33,210 nucleotides of DNA, taken from the NCBI GenBank assembly GCA_014621425.1, contig JAANBB010000431.1, positions 1-33,210 on the forward strand. The letters run 5' to 3'. Both the position numbers and the translations under genes were made by a program. Positions 23,126 to 32,101 of the stretch are shown piece after piece. The number at the start of each line of letters is the position of its first letter. Position 1 is the first letter of the stretch. The DNA is from Cylindrodendrum hubeiense. Taxonomy: Eukaryota; Ascomycota; Sordariomycetes; Hypocreales; Nectriaceae. Below the pieces are notes generated by a model. That model searched no databases and was not told where the DNA came from. It was given only the letters and a program-made list of their open reading frames with translations.

Positions 23126-24565
23126 ATGAGTGCGCCAAGTGTCGCCGAGAAAGCTGCCTGCGGATCGCGTAAGGCTGTGTCCATCGCAGGTAGGACGACG
23201 AAAACAGCAGTTATTGTCTTAGTAAAGGGTGCTGCTGGAGTCTAATTTGTCGCACTAACAATAGTTACAGATCTGCCCAATGAAATCCTGTTTCACATAC
23301 TTGATCAGCTGTCAGGGGCAGAAAAGTTGCGACTCGCGCAAACATGTCGCAACATATCAGCCCTGGTTCTCTCCAAATTATACAGAGACGATGCAACAGA
23401 CATGACTTCATATCGCCCTGTTCCTTTCTCCCTTATATGGGGCTGCTGGTTTGGGGTCATGTCTGCAGTCAAGGCGTCGTTTGATGCCACCTCAGAATTG
23501 GGTCTGGATATCTCAACAATGATCCAAAAACGTATTCATACGACGAGCCTTGTACTATCACGCGTTAAACAAGCCATCAGGAGAGGGAACATAAAGCTCA
23601 AAGGGTGGTATGGCATGTGGGGCCAGGACTCGCACTTGCTTCACCTTGCCTGCCTTCGCGGGAACACCGCAATTGCAGAGCTTCTAATAGAGAATGGCAC
23701 AGAGGTGGACAGCTTGGATGCAGAAAGTCACACGGCACTACACTATGCCCCAAATACCCATGTGGTGAGTTTGACTAAATATGATACGGCGCCTCAGTGA
23801 CTAATGTATGCACAGGTGCGGTTTTTACTACAGAAGGGGGCAAACGTCAATGCGGCAGACGATTCGGGCGTAACGTCCCTCTGCTCCCTGTTACGATGGA
23901 GGTCTTGGGCCTTAGAAACCTGGAGTACAGAGCCTAATGTTGCCGGGGGCGGTGGAGCTCTCGACCCATCACATACAGTTCAGGATGTGAGCGGCGCTAT
24001 CCGGTTTCTTATCCAGGAAGCCGGTGCCAACATATATGCCCAGCGTTCATGGGACAGTCACCCCCTTCGCTGGGCTATATCAGCCGAAAATACAGAAGGC
24101 GTCAAGCTTCTTCTCCAGGCGGGGGCTCCGACGAACCCGATCAATCCCTCGACTGGGCAAAGAATATTACTACTGAAAGAGGCACTGGCCAATAAAGAGA
24201 CCTTGGAGATCGTCAACATGCTTCTCGATGCTGGAGCAGAAGTTGAGCCCGATGAGTTTCCACTTAAGGAATATCATACCCAAGTGCCGATCATCATATT
24301 GATATCATTTGCGAAACGAAGCCCCGAGGTTCAGGTCAACATTGCGCACAGAATCTGCAAACGGATCAGGGACATCAACGCAGATATCGGGGGAGAAACA
24401 ACTCTATTTTATTACCTGTATGCAATGCGAATGGACATTGCCAAGGTGATAATTCAGTATGGGGCGGAATGGAAACATCGAAGGAGCGAATTTGACGAGG
24501 CTACTTGGAAGGAACTTCTAGGGGACTCCTACGAACAACCCGAGGAAGTTGAAAATCAGGAGTAG
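23126..24565 (+). CDS. F-box and ankyrin-repeat protein
   Basis: Three exons (23126-23189, 23271-23764, 23816-24565) give 435 aa; introns are 81 and 51 nt. An F-box starts at about residue 22 (DLPNEILFHILDQLSG, then LRLAQTCRNISALV). Ankyrin repeats follow, recognisable by HLLHLACLRGNTAIAELLIE, RFLLQKGANVNAADDSG, HPLRWAISAENTEGVKLLL and a more diverged NMLLDAGAEVE. F-box proteins recruit substrates to SCF (Skp1-cullin) ubiquitin ligases, and the ankyrins would bind the target. Such genes are numerous and variable in filamentous fungi, and the target is unknown. Exon 1 rests on the ATG at 23126 and a join that restores the F-box start, so the N terminus is less certain. Its promoter lacks the module's palindrome. 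Confidence 0.8.
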
Positions 24566-25066
24566 GAATTCTACAAGAGTCCTCGAGAAAGACATGTCAT
24601 TCTACAAATTCCGCCTCGGCCAAAATATGCACTATAGATAGTCTTAAAGAGCCTTGCCATAGTTGGTGAGCATTACCCCATCTGTCGCAAGACATATGCT
24701 CTGCCTATGCAAGCCTCTGTTGCAGGGTCCCTTACCATTTGCTTCATATGGCGGCGCCACGGGACTTCGTGACACCGTCGCATCGCCCAGTGGTACCCGC
24801 CGATGCGACCGAAGGCTTCATTTCGGGCCAACACCGACTAGGTATTTTGCCAATCAAAGGCGATGGAATTTGATCAAGTGACACCTTTTTCTGAATGTTG
24901 GCCCGCACTTCAGATAATGCGGGAGGCCTACTTCTCAATCAGGCGTCCAATGTGAAGTCCAGAAAGCGAGGCCGCCCTGCCTCCTCCCGACCGTTAAAAG
25001 CCATCGCCCACGGCCGCCTAAACAGCACATTTGCATCACCATTTAACCCCCCGAATCCTCTCAGTC
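24566..25066. other. Intergenic, 0.5 kb
   Basis: Spacer between the F-box gene and the ISG12-like gene. Open frames of 60-96 codons have no recognisable domain. Base composition shifts from AT-rich to GC-rich about here, at the change from accessory to housekeeping-like DNA. Confidence 0.55.
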
Positions 25067-25676
25067 ATGGATTGTGTCTCCTCCCTCCTATTTTGCTTTC
25101 CTGGCCAAGGTGGTCCAGTTCAGCCAAACGCAGAGCCCAACGAAAAGGCCGTCATCACCACCCAGCCTGTCCCGTACTCGGATGACGCGGCGGGTCAGTT
25201 CATCGAAACGCTTCGAACCGCTGAGAAGCCCGGAAAGGAACTCGAGCGTCGCCTGAATCAGATTGTTTCCGCCAACGGGTGGACGGAGAACTTGGCCCAG
25301 TCTATCCTCCGCGGCCTCGAGAAGCTCGTGAAAGACGGCGCGTCGACGTCGTCTGCCATGGCCGAGGCGGTCGAAAAGGCCACGAACACAGCCAAGGAAT
25401 TCGTCAAAGAACACCCATACTACACAGTCCTCATTGCAGCGGGCACAATAATTGCTCTGGGAGTTCTCATCATGCTCGCGCCATGGGTTCTGGAAGCGCT
25501 GGGCTTTGGTGCGAACGGGCCACGACTGGGTAAGTGAGCGACAATGTTTAAAGTCCGCCACCACTAAAGATAATTTTGCAGGCAGTTTCGCAGCTAGATG
25601 GATGCAATCTACTGGCAATATCCCAAAGGGTTCCCTGTATGCATGGTTGCAGCGCATGGGGATGACATGGAAGTAA
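25067..25676 (+). CDS. ISG12/IFI6 (interferon-induced 6-16)-like membrane protein
   Basis: Two exons (25067-25529, 25582-25676) give 185 aa; the intron is 52 nt. The N-terminal two thirds is hydrophilic and helical (VEKATNTAKEFVKEHPYY), followed by a membrane segment VLIAAGTIIALGVLIML at about 123-139. The C-terminal block, assembled only by splicing, runs PWVLEALGFGANGPRLG then SFAARWMQSTGNIPKGSLYA and LQRMGM. It resembles the glycine-rich ISG12 motif, in which GF-x-x-x-GI-x-x-GS-x-A leads to a final LQS-x-GA. In animals these are small mitochondrial or ER membrane proteins tied to apoptosis and antiviral responses; fungal members are common but uncharacterised. The stop at 25536, reached if the intron is retained, would delete the C-terminal half of the motif. 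Confidence 0.75.
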
Positions 25677-26142
25677 GATACGCGACTGTGGCGTGTCTTT
25701 GGGTATTGGCTAGTTGGGCTCACCAACCGGGTCATTGGAGCCAATACTACCCAAAGTGCTGGAGTATTCTTTTTCTTCTCTCATTCATCATTAGGATTAC
25801 GTGTACCAAATTCAATGAGGTCCCAATAGTCTACCGGGGTGTCAAGGCGCCCTCCAATAACCAGGGCCCGTGATCGGCGAACCGAGACTATCACGACATG
25901 ATACGGTACCCCGCCATGCTGGCCCGTCCCCTCCACGCTGTGCCGTCCCCGCCATCAAGTTAGTCACCAGTTACTAGCCAGTGTCTATCATGCAGGGTGT
26001 CGTGTCTGGAGATCCCTCCGACATCCGGCCAATTCCCCATTAAACTCTACTCATACCTATTTTGCTTCATCTGAATATTCTGTTCTTTCCCCTTGACACT
26101 CAGCCCTCGTGCCGTTGATTGAGATTAGTCTGAACATCCACC
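25677..26142. other. Intergenic, 0.47 kb
   Basis: Spacer and presumed promoter of the gamma-glutamyltransferase-like gene. A TCGG-N4-CCGA inverted repeat lies at 25874-25885, with a spacing different from the N6 elements at 18-21 kb. No gene seen. Confidence 0.5.
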
Positions 26143-28120
26143 ATGCCTCTGCCTACGTCCTCGGTCTTCCAGCCGTCCTCGGCGGACTTCGCCAAGTTCC
26201 CTTCTCGGCGAAGTGTTGTTCACAGCACTCAGGGCATCGTTGCTTGCTCCCAACCTCTTGCTGCCAATTGCGGTCTCGAGGTCCTCCGAGCTGGAGGCAA
26301 TGCTGCCGTGAGTATCACCATATCGAGCCCGCCATGACCCCCGCATTGTGTTAACCCAACCCCAGGATGCCGCCGTTGCAGTTGGTAGGAAACGACAGTA
26401 ACCTAGTAATTGCCTCAGTATGGATCCTAACAACTCACAGCTGCTGGCCTCAACATGACGGAACCATGCTCCACCGGAATCGGTGGTGACATGTTCATTC
26501 TCTTCTACGATGCCGCCACCAAGCAAGTGAAGGCCATGAACGGATCGGGCCGCTCCGGAGCCAAATCCACCCTGGAAACCATTCGCAAGGATCTCAGCAT
26601 TCCTGGTGGCACTGAGGGACAGATTCCCATGTCCAGCGTTCATGCTGTTACAATCCCCGGCGCCGCGGCGGGATGGGTGGACACCGTGGAGAGGTTCGGC
26701 AGTGGGAAGCTCACTCTGAGCCAAATCCTCGGGCCCGCCGTCAAGCTGGGCGAAACGGGTTTTCCCGTGTCTGAAGTGGCATCGCACGCTGTATGTTTGG
26801 GACCTCAACTTGGCGTTCAGGGCTGACAATTCGCAGTGGCAAATCTCGGAAAAGTCTCTGAGAGCGGCCTCTCCTAACTACTCAGAGATGCTTAAGAATG
26901 ATCCTGCCGCAAAGAACGGGGTCAGAGCACCTCGGCCAGGCGAGATCATAAAGCTCCCTGAATTAGCAAAGACATTCCGCACTCTGGCCACCGAGGGAAA
27001 AAAGGGCTTCTACACCGGCCGCATCGCGGAAGAGTACATCAAGGTGGTGCAGGATCTGGGCGGTCACCTGGAACTGGCCGATCTCGAACATCACCTGAAG
27101 CAGGGCAGCGAGCCGGTCGAACCCATATCGCTCAAGTTCCGAGGTCAGGGACTCACCAGCGATGGCAAGGACGAGGGCGTTGAACTGTGGGAGCACCCAC
27201 CGAACGGACAGGGTATTGTTGCGTTGATGGCACTGGGCATCGTCCAGGAGCTTGAAAAGCAGGGCAAGATTCCCCAGTTCGGTCCCGAGGACTTCAACAC
27301 GACGCCCTACCTCCACGCCATCATCGAGGCTCTCCGACTCGCGTTTACAGACGCAAGCTGGTACGTCACAGACCCCAACGTCACAAAGGTGCCGACGGAG
27401 GGCCTGATCTCTCCGGAATACCTGGGCGAGCGGGCCAAGATATTCGACCCGTCAAAGGCACATGACCCCGTAACGCACGGAAGCCCGCCGTTTGTCTCGC
27501 CGGCCATTCAGAGCAGCGACACCGTCTACTTCACCGTCTCCGATTCGGCCGGCAACGCTGCGTCATTCATCAACTCCAACTACGGCGGATTTGGCACGGC
27601 CATCATCCCCAAGGGATGCGGGTTCACACTGCAAAACCGGGGTGCCAACTTTTCGCTCGCCGCGGACCATCCCAATAAGCTCGAGCCCCGTAAGAGGCCC
27701 TACCACACTATCATCCCGGGAATGGTTACGAACCTCAACGATGGGTCGCTGCACTCTTCGTTTGGCATCATGGGCGGTTTCAATCAGCCGCAGGCTCACC
27801 TGCAAGTCCTTCTCGGTCAGGTCGTTGCAAAGCTCAACCCGCAACAAGCTCTGGATGCCCCGAGAATATGCATCGGAGCTGGCATGCCGGAGCACGGAGG
27901 AGTGCTCGACTGGACGGTCAACGTAGAGGAGGGAGTGGCGGACGAGACTGTCGAGGGATTACGAAATCTGGGACACAGGGTAGTCGTTCTCAAAGACTGG
28001 AAGAGAGGCATGTTTGGCCGGGGTCAGATCATCCGGTACACGGTTGACCCAGTCGACAAGACGCCGCTGTGGTCGGCAGGAAGCGACTTGAGAGCGGACG
28101 GAGCCGCATATCCTTTGTAG
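26143..28120 (+). CDS. Gamma-glutamyltransferase-like Ntn hydrolase (no signal peptide)
   Basis: Four exons (26143-26307, 26366-26384, 26441-26790, 26837-28120) give 605 aa. Exon 2 is only 19 nt and completes the conserved GGNAADAAVAVAAGLN stretch. Family landmarks are [37 protein letters not shown], the presumed self-cleavage Thr407 in [11 protein letters not shown], and [10 protein letters not shown] with NRGANFS downstream. The small subunit would be residues 407-605, normal for the family. Gamma-glutamyltransferases cleave glutathione or other gamma-glutamyl amides. The lack of a signal peptide or N-terminal membrane anchor sets it apart from secreted fungal Ggt and resembles the YwrD-like subgroup, so it may be intracellular and its substrate need not be glutathione. 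It converges with the glutaredoxin gene, 104 bp away. Confidence 0.9.
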
Positions 28121-28224
28121 ATGCCACGCCCATGTGGCCCCAAATCTATTTGTCGTTTCTGTACAGAGGTATCTCGTGCAAGTCCATTAAATATCGGCGT
28201 ATCATACACTCAATCCGCTTTTCC

Positions 28225-28789
28225 TCATTCCTTCTTCTCGGCCTCGGCCTCGCCCTCAACCAGCACCTTCTTCTCCTCGAACATCTTGGCCAGGTCACCG
28301 CCCTGGTGCATCGAAACGAGGATGTCGCAGCCGCCGACGAATTCGCCGTCGACGTACAGCTGGGGGATCGTGGGCCAGTCGGAGTACTCCTTGATGCCCT
28401 CGCGCAGCTCGGGGTCCTCGAGGACGTTGAAGGCGGCGAACTTTTCGGGGTTGACGCCCTGGATGCCGAGGATCTGGATGGCGGCGCGCGAAAAGCCGCA
28501 CTGAGGGGTCTCGGGGGTGCCCTTCATGAACAGGACAACGGGGGCTGAGGCCACGGCCTTGTCAATCGCAGTGCGAGTCTGGTCCGAGATGAGACGAGCT
28601 TGGAAGGGTGTCAGACCCGACAGCGGTGCCCAGGGCGAGAGCGAAGCTCGGAGGGCATGTGCCGGGGCACGGAAGGCGGCCGGCCGAGCGGATGCCCGGA
28701 GCAGCGTCTGAATAGCAAAATTGGTCAGTAACGGACGAGAAGCGGGGCGATATCGGCACGCGCACCGAAGCAACTGTTCGCGTGAACAT
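28225..28789 (-). CDS. GRX5: Mitochondrial monothiol glutaredoxin, CGFS type
   Basis: Two minus-strand exons (28789-28766 and 28707-28225) give 168 aa; the intron is 58 nt with a TTACTGAC branch site. The first exon codes for only eight residues, MFTRTVAS. Spliced, the N terminus is rich in Arg, Ala and Ser with no acidic residue for about 48 residues, a mitochondrial leader. The glutaredoxin domain has the PQCGFS active site (Cys78), WPTIPQLYV and GGCDIL, the glutathione-binding elements. CGFS glutaredoxins use glutathione to hold and pass on [2Fe-2S] clusters in the mitochondrial matrix. The tail is acidic/basic ([10 protein letters not shown]). Without the small first exon the frame also stays open to a Met at 28773, but that start gives a poorer leader. 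Confidence 0.93.
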
Positions 28790-29721
28790 TTTCGGGGATC
28801 TGGGATGGCGAGAATGGTGCGAGCTCAGAGTTGGTCAAGGCCGGACCGCAGAGGAATTGGGTGATGTCAAAGCCGCCCCGGAAAGACGAGGTGTGGCTCG
28901 GTGAGGGCTGATGACCAATAGCCAGCTTGGTAATTCAAGTCACCTATGGCGCATGCGTGGCTGACCGGTGGCGACCCTGTGGCTGCCCTGGACGGCCCCG
29001 GCACAAAACTGGGCCAGCCCTGAGCGAAGCCCTGAGCGTGCTCCGTGCCTACCCTGTACTCGTGCCCCATGTTCTGCGGAGAGTCGCTAAGAGAGTCACT
29101 AAGACCGGTAAGAGACGGCACCGGCAGCGCTGAACCCGGGTCCGCAGCCGGTCGGCCAGAAGGGCATCACGAGCCCGTTGCAGTTTGCAGCTGCTGCGCC
29201 GTGTTTGCAGGTTTCACAGATGTCCAACCGCCAACCTTTTACTGGCACCGGGACGGAAAGTTTCAGCCAGTCAGGCCATTGCGACGACGAAAGCGGAGGT
29301 GCTACTGCGACCATCGGTCATGATGGGTCACACTCATGACGGTTGATCGGTCTTGGATCGGTCTTCATCGGTGACATCGGATGACGTGGGGATGAATTGG
29401 CGGGGTTAAAATACTGCTTGCAATCCGCTACATCAGCTTTTAGAACTTTATTACCAAGCTCACTGCCTCCAAGCTAGCTATTACATCAGCTGGACATTTC
29501 CATTATTTATTCGCTTTGAACCTCAGTTGTTCATTGTTCATCGAGCTGCAGAGCAAAAGCCGTTTAAGCTAGACGACCTAGAGCCCAAACGACATCCGCC
29601 CCGCCGAGAGCTTTTGACAGCTACCCCCAACATCAACAACACCAACAACAGCGTCATTCCTCGTCATAACTGGAATCTCACAGCTGTAGCTACACTCACC
29701 ACATATTAAACCCCAGTCGCC
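28790..29721. promoter_or_regulatory. Divergent spacer, Grx5 / PPC decarboxylase
   Basis: The 932-bp GC-rich spacer lies between two divergent housekeeping genes. It has small direct repeats (CCCTGAGCG twice near 29020; GAGTCGCTAA/GAGTCACTAA near 29083) and four ATCGG units starting at 29346, 29357, 29367 and 29376, with a fifth at 29313. A TGACGTG bZIP-like sequence follows at 29382. Open frames on both strands (60-92 codons) have no recognised domain and look like by-products of GC richness. Confidence 0.5.
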
Positions 29722-30447
29722 ATGCTTCACCACACCCAAAACGGGCGCGATCTCCACCACGACCTGCTGGTGCGAAACTCCCCCGAAGCGCTTGAGAAGG
29801 CACGAAACGATGGCAAGCTCCATGTGTTGCTCGCAGCAAGCGGATCTGTAGCGACCATCAAGCTGGTCCAGATCATCGACGGCCTCGCCGAGCACAGAAA
29901 CCTGTCCATCCGCATCATCCTCACCAGCTCGGCCGTGCATTTCCTCGCCGGCCAATCGCACGAGCAGCCCACCGTCTCGGCCGTCAACTACATGCCCAAC
30001 GTCGACGCCGTGTACACGGACTCGTCCGAGTGGGCCAAGCCGTGGAAGCGCGGCGCGCCCATCCTGCACATCAACCTCCGCAAGTGGGCAGACGTGCTGG
30101 TCATTGCGCCCCTCAGCGCCAACACTATGGCCAAGATGGTCAACGGCATCTGCGACTCGCTGCTGACCTCGGTTCTCCGGGCATGGGACGCTACAGGGAC
30201 TGTCGACGGAGGCGTCATCAAGAAGATCATCGTGGCACCTAGTATGAACACCGCGATGTGGCGGCACCCAGTGACGGCCAAGCAACTTAAGACTCTTGAG
30301 GAGGAGTGGGGAGGCGAGAACGGCTGGGTCGAAGTGCTACGGCCTGTGTCGAAGGCGTTGGCATGCGGAGATGTGGGGGAGGGCGGCATGGTCAGTTGGC
30401 AAACGATCGTGGCCATCATTGAGACCAAGGTTGGGTTGAGGAAGTAA
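29722..30447 (+). CDS. Phosphopantothenoylcysteine decarboxylase (CoaC/Hal3-type flavoprotein)
   Basis: A single uninterrupted frame of 241 aa. The HFCD-flavoprotein fold shows LLAASGSVATIK (FMN phosphate binding, about 37-47), ILTSSAVHF, catalytic His116 in ILHINLRKWADVL, PLSANTMAK with Asn134, APSMNTAMW at 173-180 (substrate clamp) and LACGDVGEGGM with active-site Cys215. It decarboxylates phosphopantothenoylcysteine to phosphopantetheine in CoA synthesis, as a cytosolic FMN-bound trimer. Having both the His and the Cys, it could work as a homotrimer like plant and human PPCDC, unlike budding yeast, where the residues are split among Cab3, Hal3 and Vhs3. There is no long acidic tail of the Hal3/Sis2 kind, so the salt-tolerance phosphatase-inhibitor role is less likely. 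The ATG at 29722 lies in GCCATGC and is the only sensible start. Confidence 0.95.
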   Translation: MLHHTQNGRDLHHDLLVRNSPEALEKARNDGKLHVLLAASGSVATIKLVQIIDGLAEHRNLSIRIILTSSAVHFLAGQSHEQPTVSAVNYMPNVDAVYTDSSEWAKPWKRGAPILHINLRKWADVLVIAPLSANTMAKMVNGICDSLLTSVLRAWDATGTVDGGVIKKIIVAPSMNTAMWRHPVTAKQLKTLEEEWGGENGWVEVLRPVSKALACGDVGEGGMVSWQTIVAIIETKVGLRK

Positions 30448-30916
30448 TGGATATTGCACTGAGTGCGAGGGTTGATAATGCTTCATGCGAACGGCGTTGG
30501 CGGGGTTGCCTGGGATCTAATGGCGTGTACCAACACCAAAATGAAATGGTTAATAATCTACAAAAAGATTCTTTCTGTTAATTTACATGTTCTTCAAATC
30601 ATGAAGATCGTCCTCCGTGACTGATGCAGACTGGATCAATTATTTTGGTCCAGCGCTGGCGATGGTTTGACAGCTGACTGAGAAACAACAGGCCAACTGC
30701 CAGCAGCTGCTGGCAACCTGAGTCGACCGTCCACCACAAGCATGGCCGCACCTGCCCAAGTTATGTATGGTATTTCGAGCGTTCAGGCTCGTGATCCTTC
30801 CAGGTTGAACCTCCCTCCTCATCTTCTCACTCTCCTCATCGCATCCTCACATTCTGGTCATAGCATCTCAACACCGACTCCTCCCTCATATTCACTGCCG
30901 ACCAGCTGCCGCTGCC
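30448..30916. other. Intergenic, 0.47 kb
   Basis: Spacer holding the 3' end of the decarboxylase transcript and the upstream region of the coiled-coil gene. A 126-codon frame from 30742 overlaps the next gene in another frame and has no recognised feature. Confidence 0.5.
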
Positions 30917-31788
30917 ATGAACAGAAATTCCCATCACACTCTTGGTTCAAGCTCAACTCTGTGGGCCGACAACACCAATTCTTCGTCTACATTACGAGCC
31001 CGGCTCCGCAGTCAAGATGCCTCGGCACCCACTTCTTCGCCGAAGCCTCCGACGTACCACCACGTTTACCAACAATTCCGTGCCTGTTTTGGTGCCGACG
31101 CCGGATCCACTCGATACGATGATCCAGTACCTGGTTTAAACGAGTGCCGTGATCCGGATGCTGTGACGCAGCTGAGAGGCGAGTTTTGCTGACACTGCCG
31201 AGAGTCCCGTGCTGACCGTATAGATGTAGAGTCATTTGCGCAAGCAGGCATTAATCTTCACGCTTCAGCTACTGCCCAACTCATCGAAGCTCATTCAGAC
31301 ATCCAGTCGCGAATCTCTCGCTTCGTGGGCGAGTCGTCTGCCACCCTGTCGGAAAGCGATGCCATCTACGCCAACATTGCCTACCCGCTCTCTGCAACGC
31401 TGTGCCACTCCGATAACTTTCCCAACGCATCGATCCTCAGTCACCTGACCAACCTCAAAAAGGAAATTTCATCAGCAAAGGAAGAGCTGCAGCGACTTGG
31501 GGCAGAATAGGATGTATGTGCCCAGGTTGAGCTGGATGCTTGGAAATTGTTGATGGGGGAAACAAACCGAGGGACTGCCGAGGCTGATGAGGACGCTGCG
31601 AAAATGGCTAAAAAGTTCAAGGCAGAAGCTAAGAACATCGTGCAAGAGCAGTGTCAATTGCTGGGAGGCATGGAAAAGGTACATTGCCCGCCTACCAAAT
31701 GACCCATTGCTAACCATTTCCACAGGAGTTCAAGGCCAAGATCCAGGCCGAGTCGATGAGACTCATGCAAATGATGATTGATGAATGA
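30917..31788 (+). pseudogene. Coiled-coil protein gene of unknown function with in-frame TAG (broken, read through, or sequence error)
   Basis: I do not recognise this protein. The likely structure is exon 1 30917-31178, a 45-nt GC-AG intron (31179-31223; AG/GCGAGT donor, GCTGAC branch, TAG acceptor), exon 2 31224-31678, a 47-nt GT-AG intron (31679-31725; GCTAAC branch) and exon 3 31726-31788 ending in TGA. The N terminus is Ser/Thr-rich and likely disordered, followed by helical segments (ESFAQAGINLHASATAQLIE, LTNLKKEISSAKEELQRLGAE). The TAG at 31508-31510 falls right after that coil. The same frame then stays open and charged-helical (AEADEDAAKMAKKFKAEAK), and the last intron joins in frame to FKAKIQAESMRLMQMMIDE. 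If functional only to the TAG, the product is about 182 aa; the continued frame would add about 77 codons. Which form is real is not decidable here. Confidence 0.6.
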
Positions 31789-32101
31789 AATATTCCGGTC
31801 ATACATCTACGTGGGCGTTACGGGACTTGTTCAAACTGATGCAATGCAATAGTATTGGGCGGGGTTAGCTTCAAAATACACGGACTGAGTACGTTCTCAA
31901 TTGCTATAGACAGTCAACTGCAATTCTATTTTCATATCTCATTACTTCTGCAGCTACTTGGCCACTCGCCAACCCATGCCGATTCAATTCGACAAAGACC
32001 GCCTAGACCCTTTTTGTGAGTTCAAATCCCAAACGCCGTCCCATGAATCCTCCAGTTGGTAGCCTCTTGGCGCTGTCATTTTATCCTGATGTATTCCATA
32101 T
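31789..32101. other. Convergent 3' spacer
   Basis: About 310 bp between the convergent coiled-coil gene and the branched-chain aminotransferase. It presumably holds both 3' untranslated regions. No gene seen. Confidence 0.55.

Noticed and set aside
6924..24565. A secondary-metabolite cluster reading of the transporter-rich region
   Set aside because: No NRPS, PKS, terpene or RiPP core gene is in the window, and the shared promoter element covers only the permease, regulator and aminotransferase.
24895..25185. AT-hook-like KRGRPAS in a 96-codon frame
   Set aside because: It lies in the promoter/5' region of the ISG12-like gene, continues in a different frame over its coding exon, and has no other DNA-binding feature.
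25874..25885. TCGG-N4-CCGA before the gamma-glutamyltransferase-like gene
   Set aside because: The spacing is four, not six, and the TCGGTG extension is missing; Zn2Cys6 dimers discriminate spacing, so it is not counted with the five sites.
28867..29323. Overlapping open frames on both strands between Grx5 and the decarboxylase
   Set aside because: GC-rich DNA gives chance frames on both strands; none resembles a known family or splices to anything sensible.
32010..32040. tRNA B-box-like GAGTTCAAATCCC
   Set aside because: No T-stem pairing, no acceptor stem and no convincing A box upstream.
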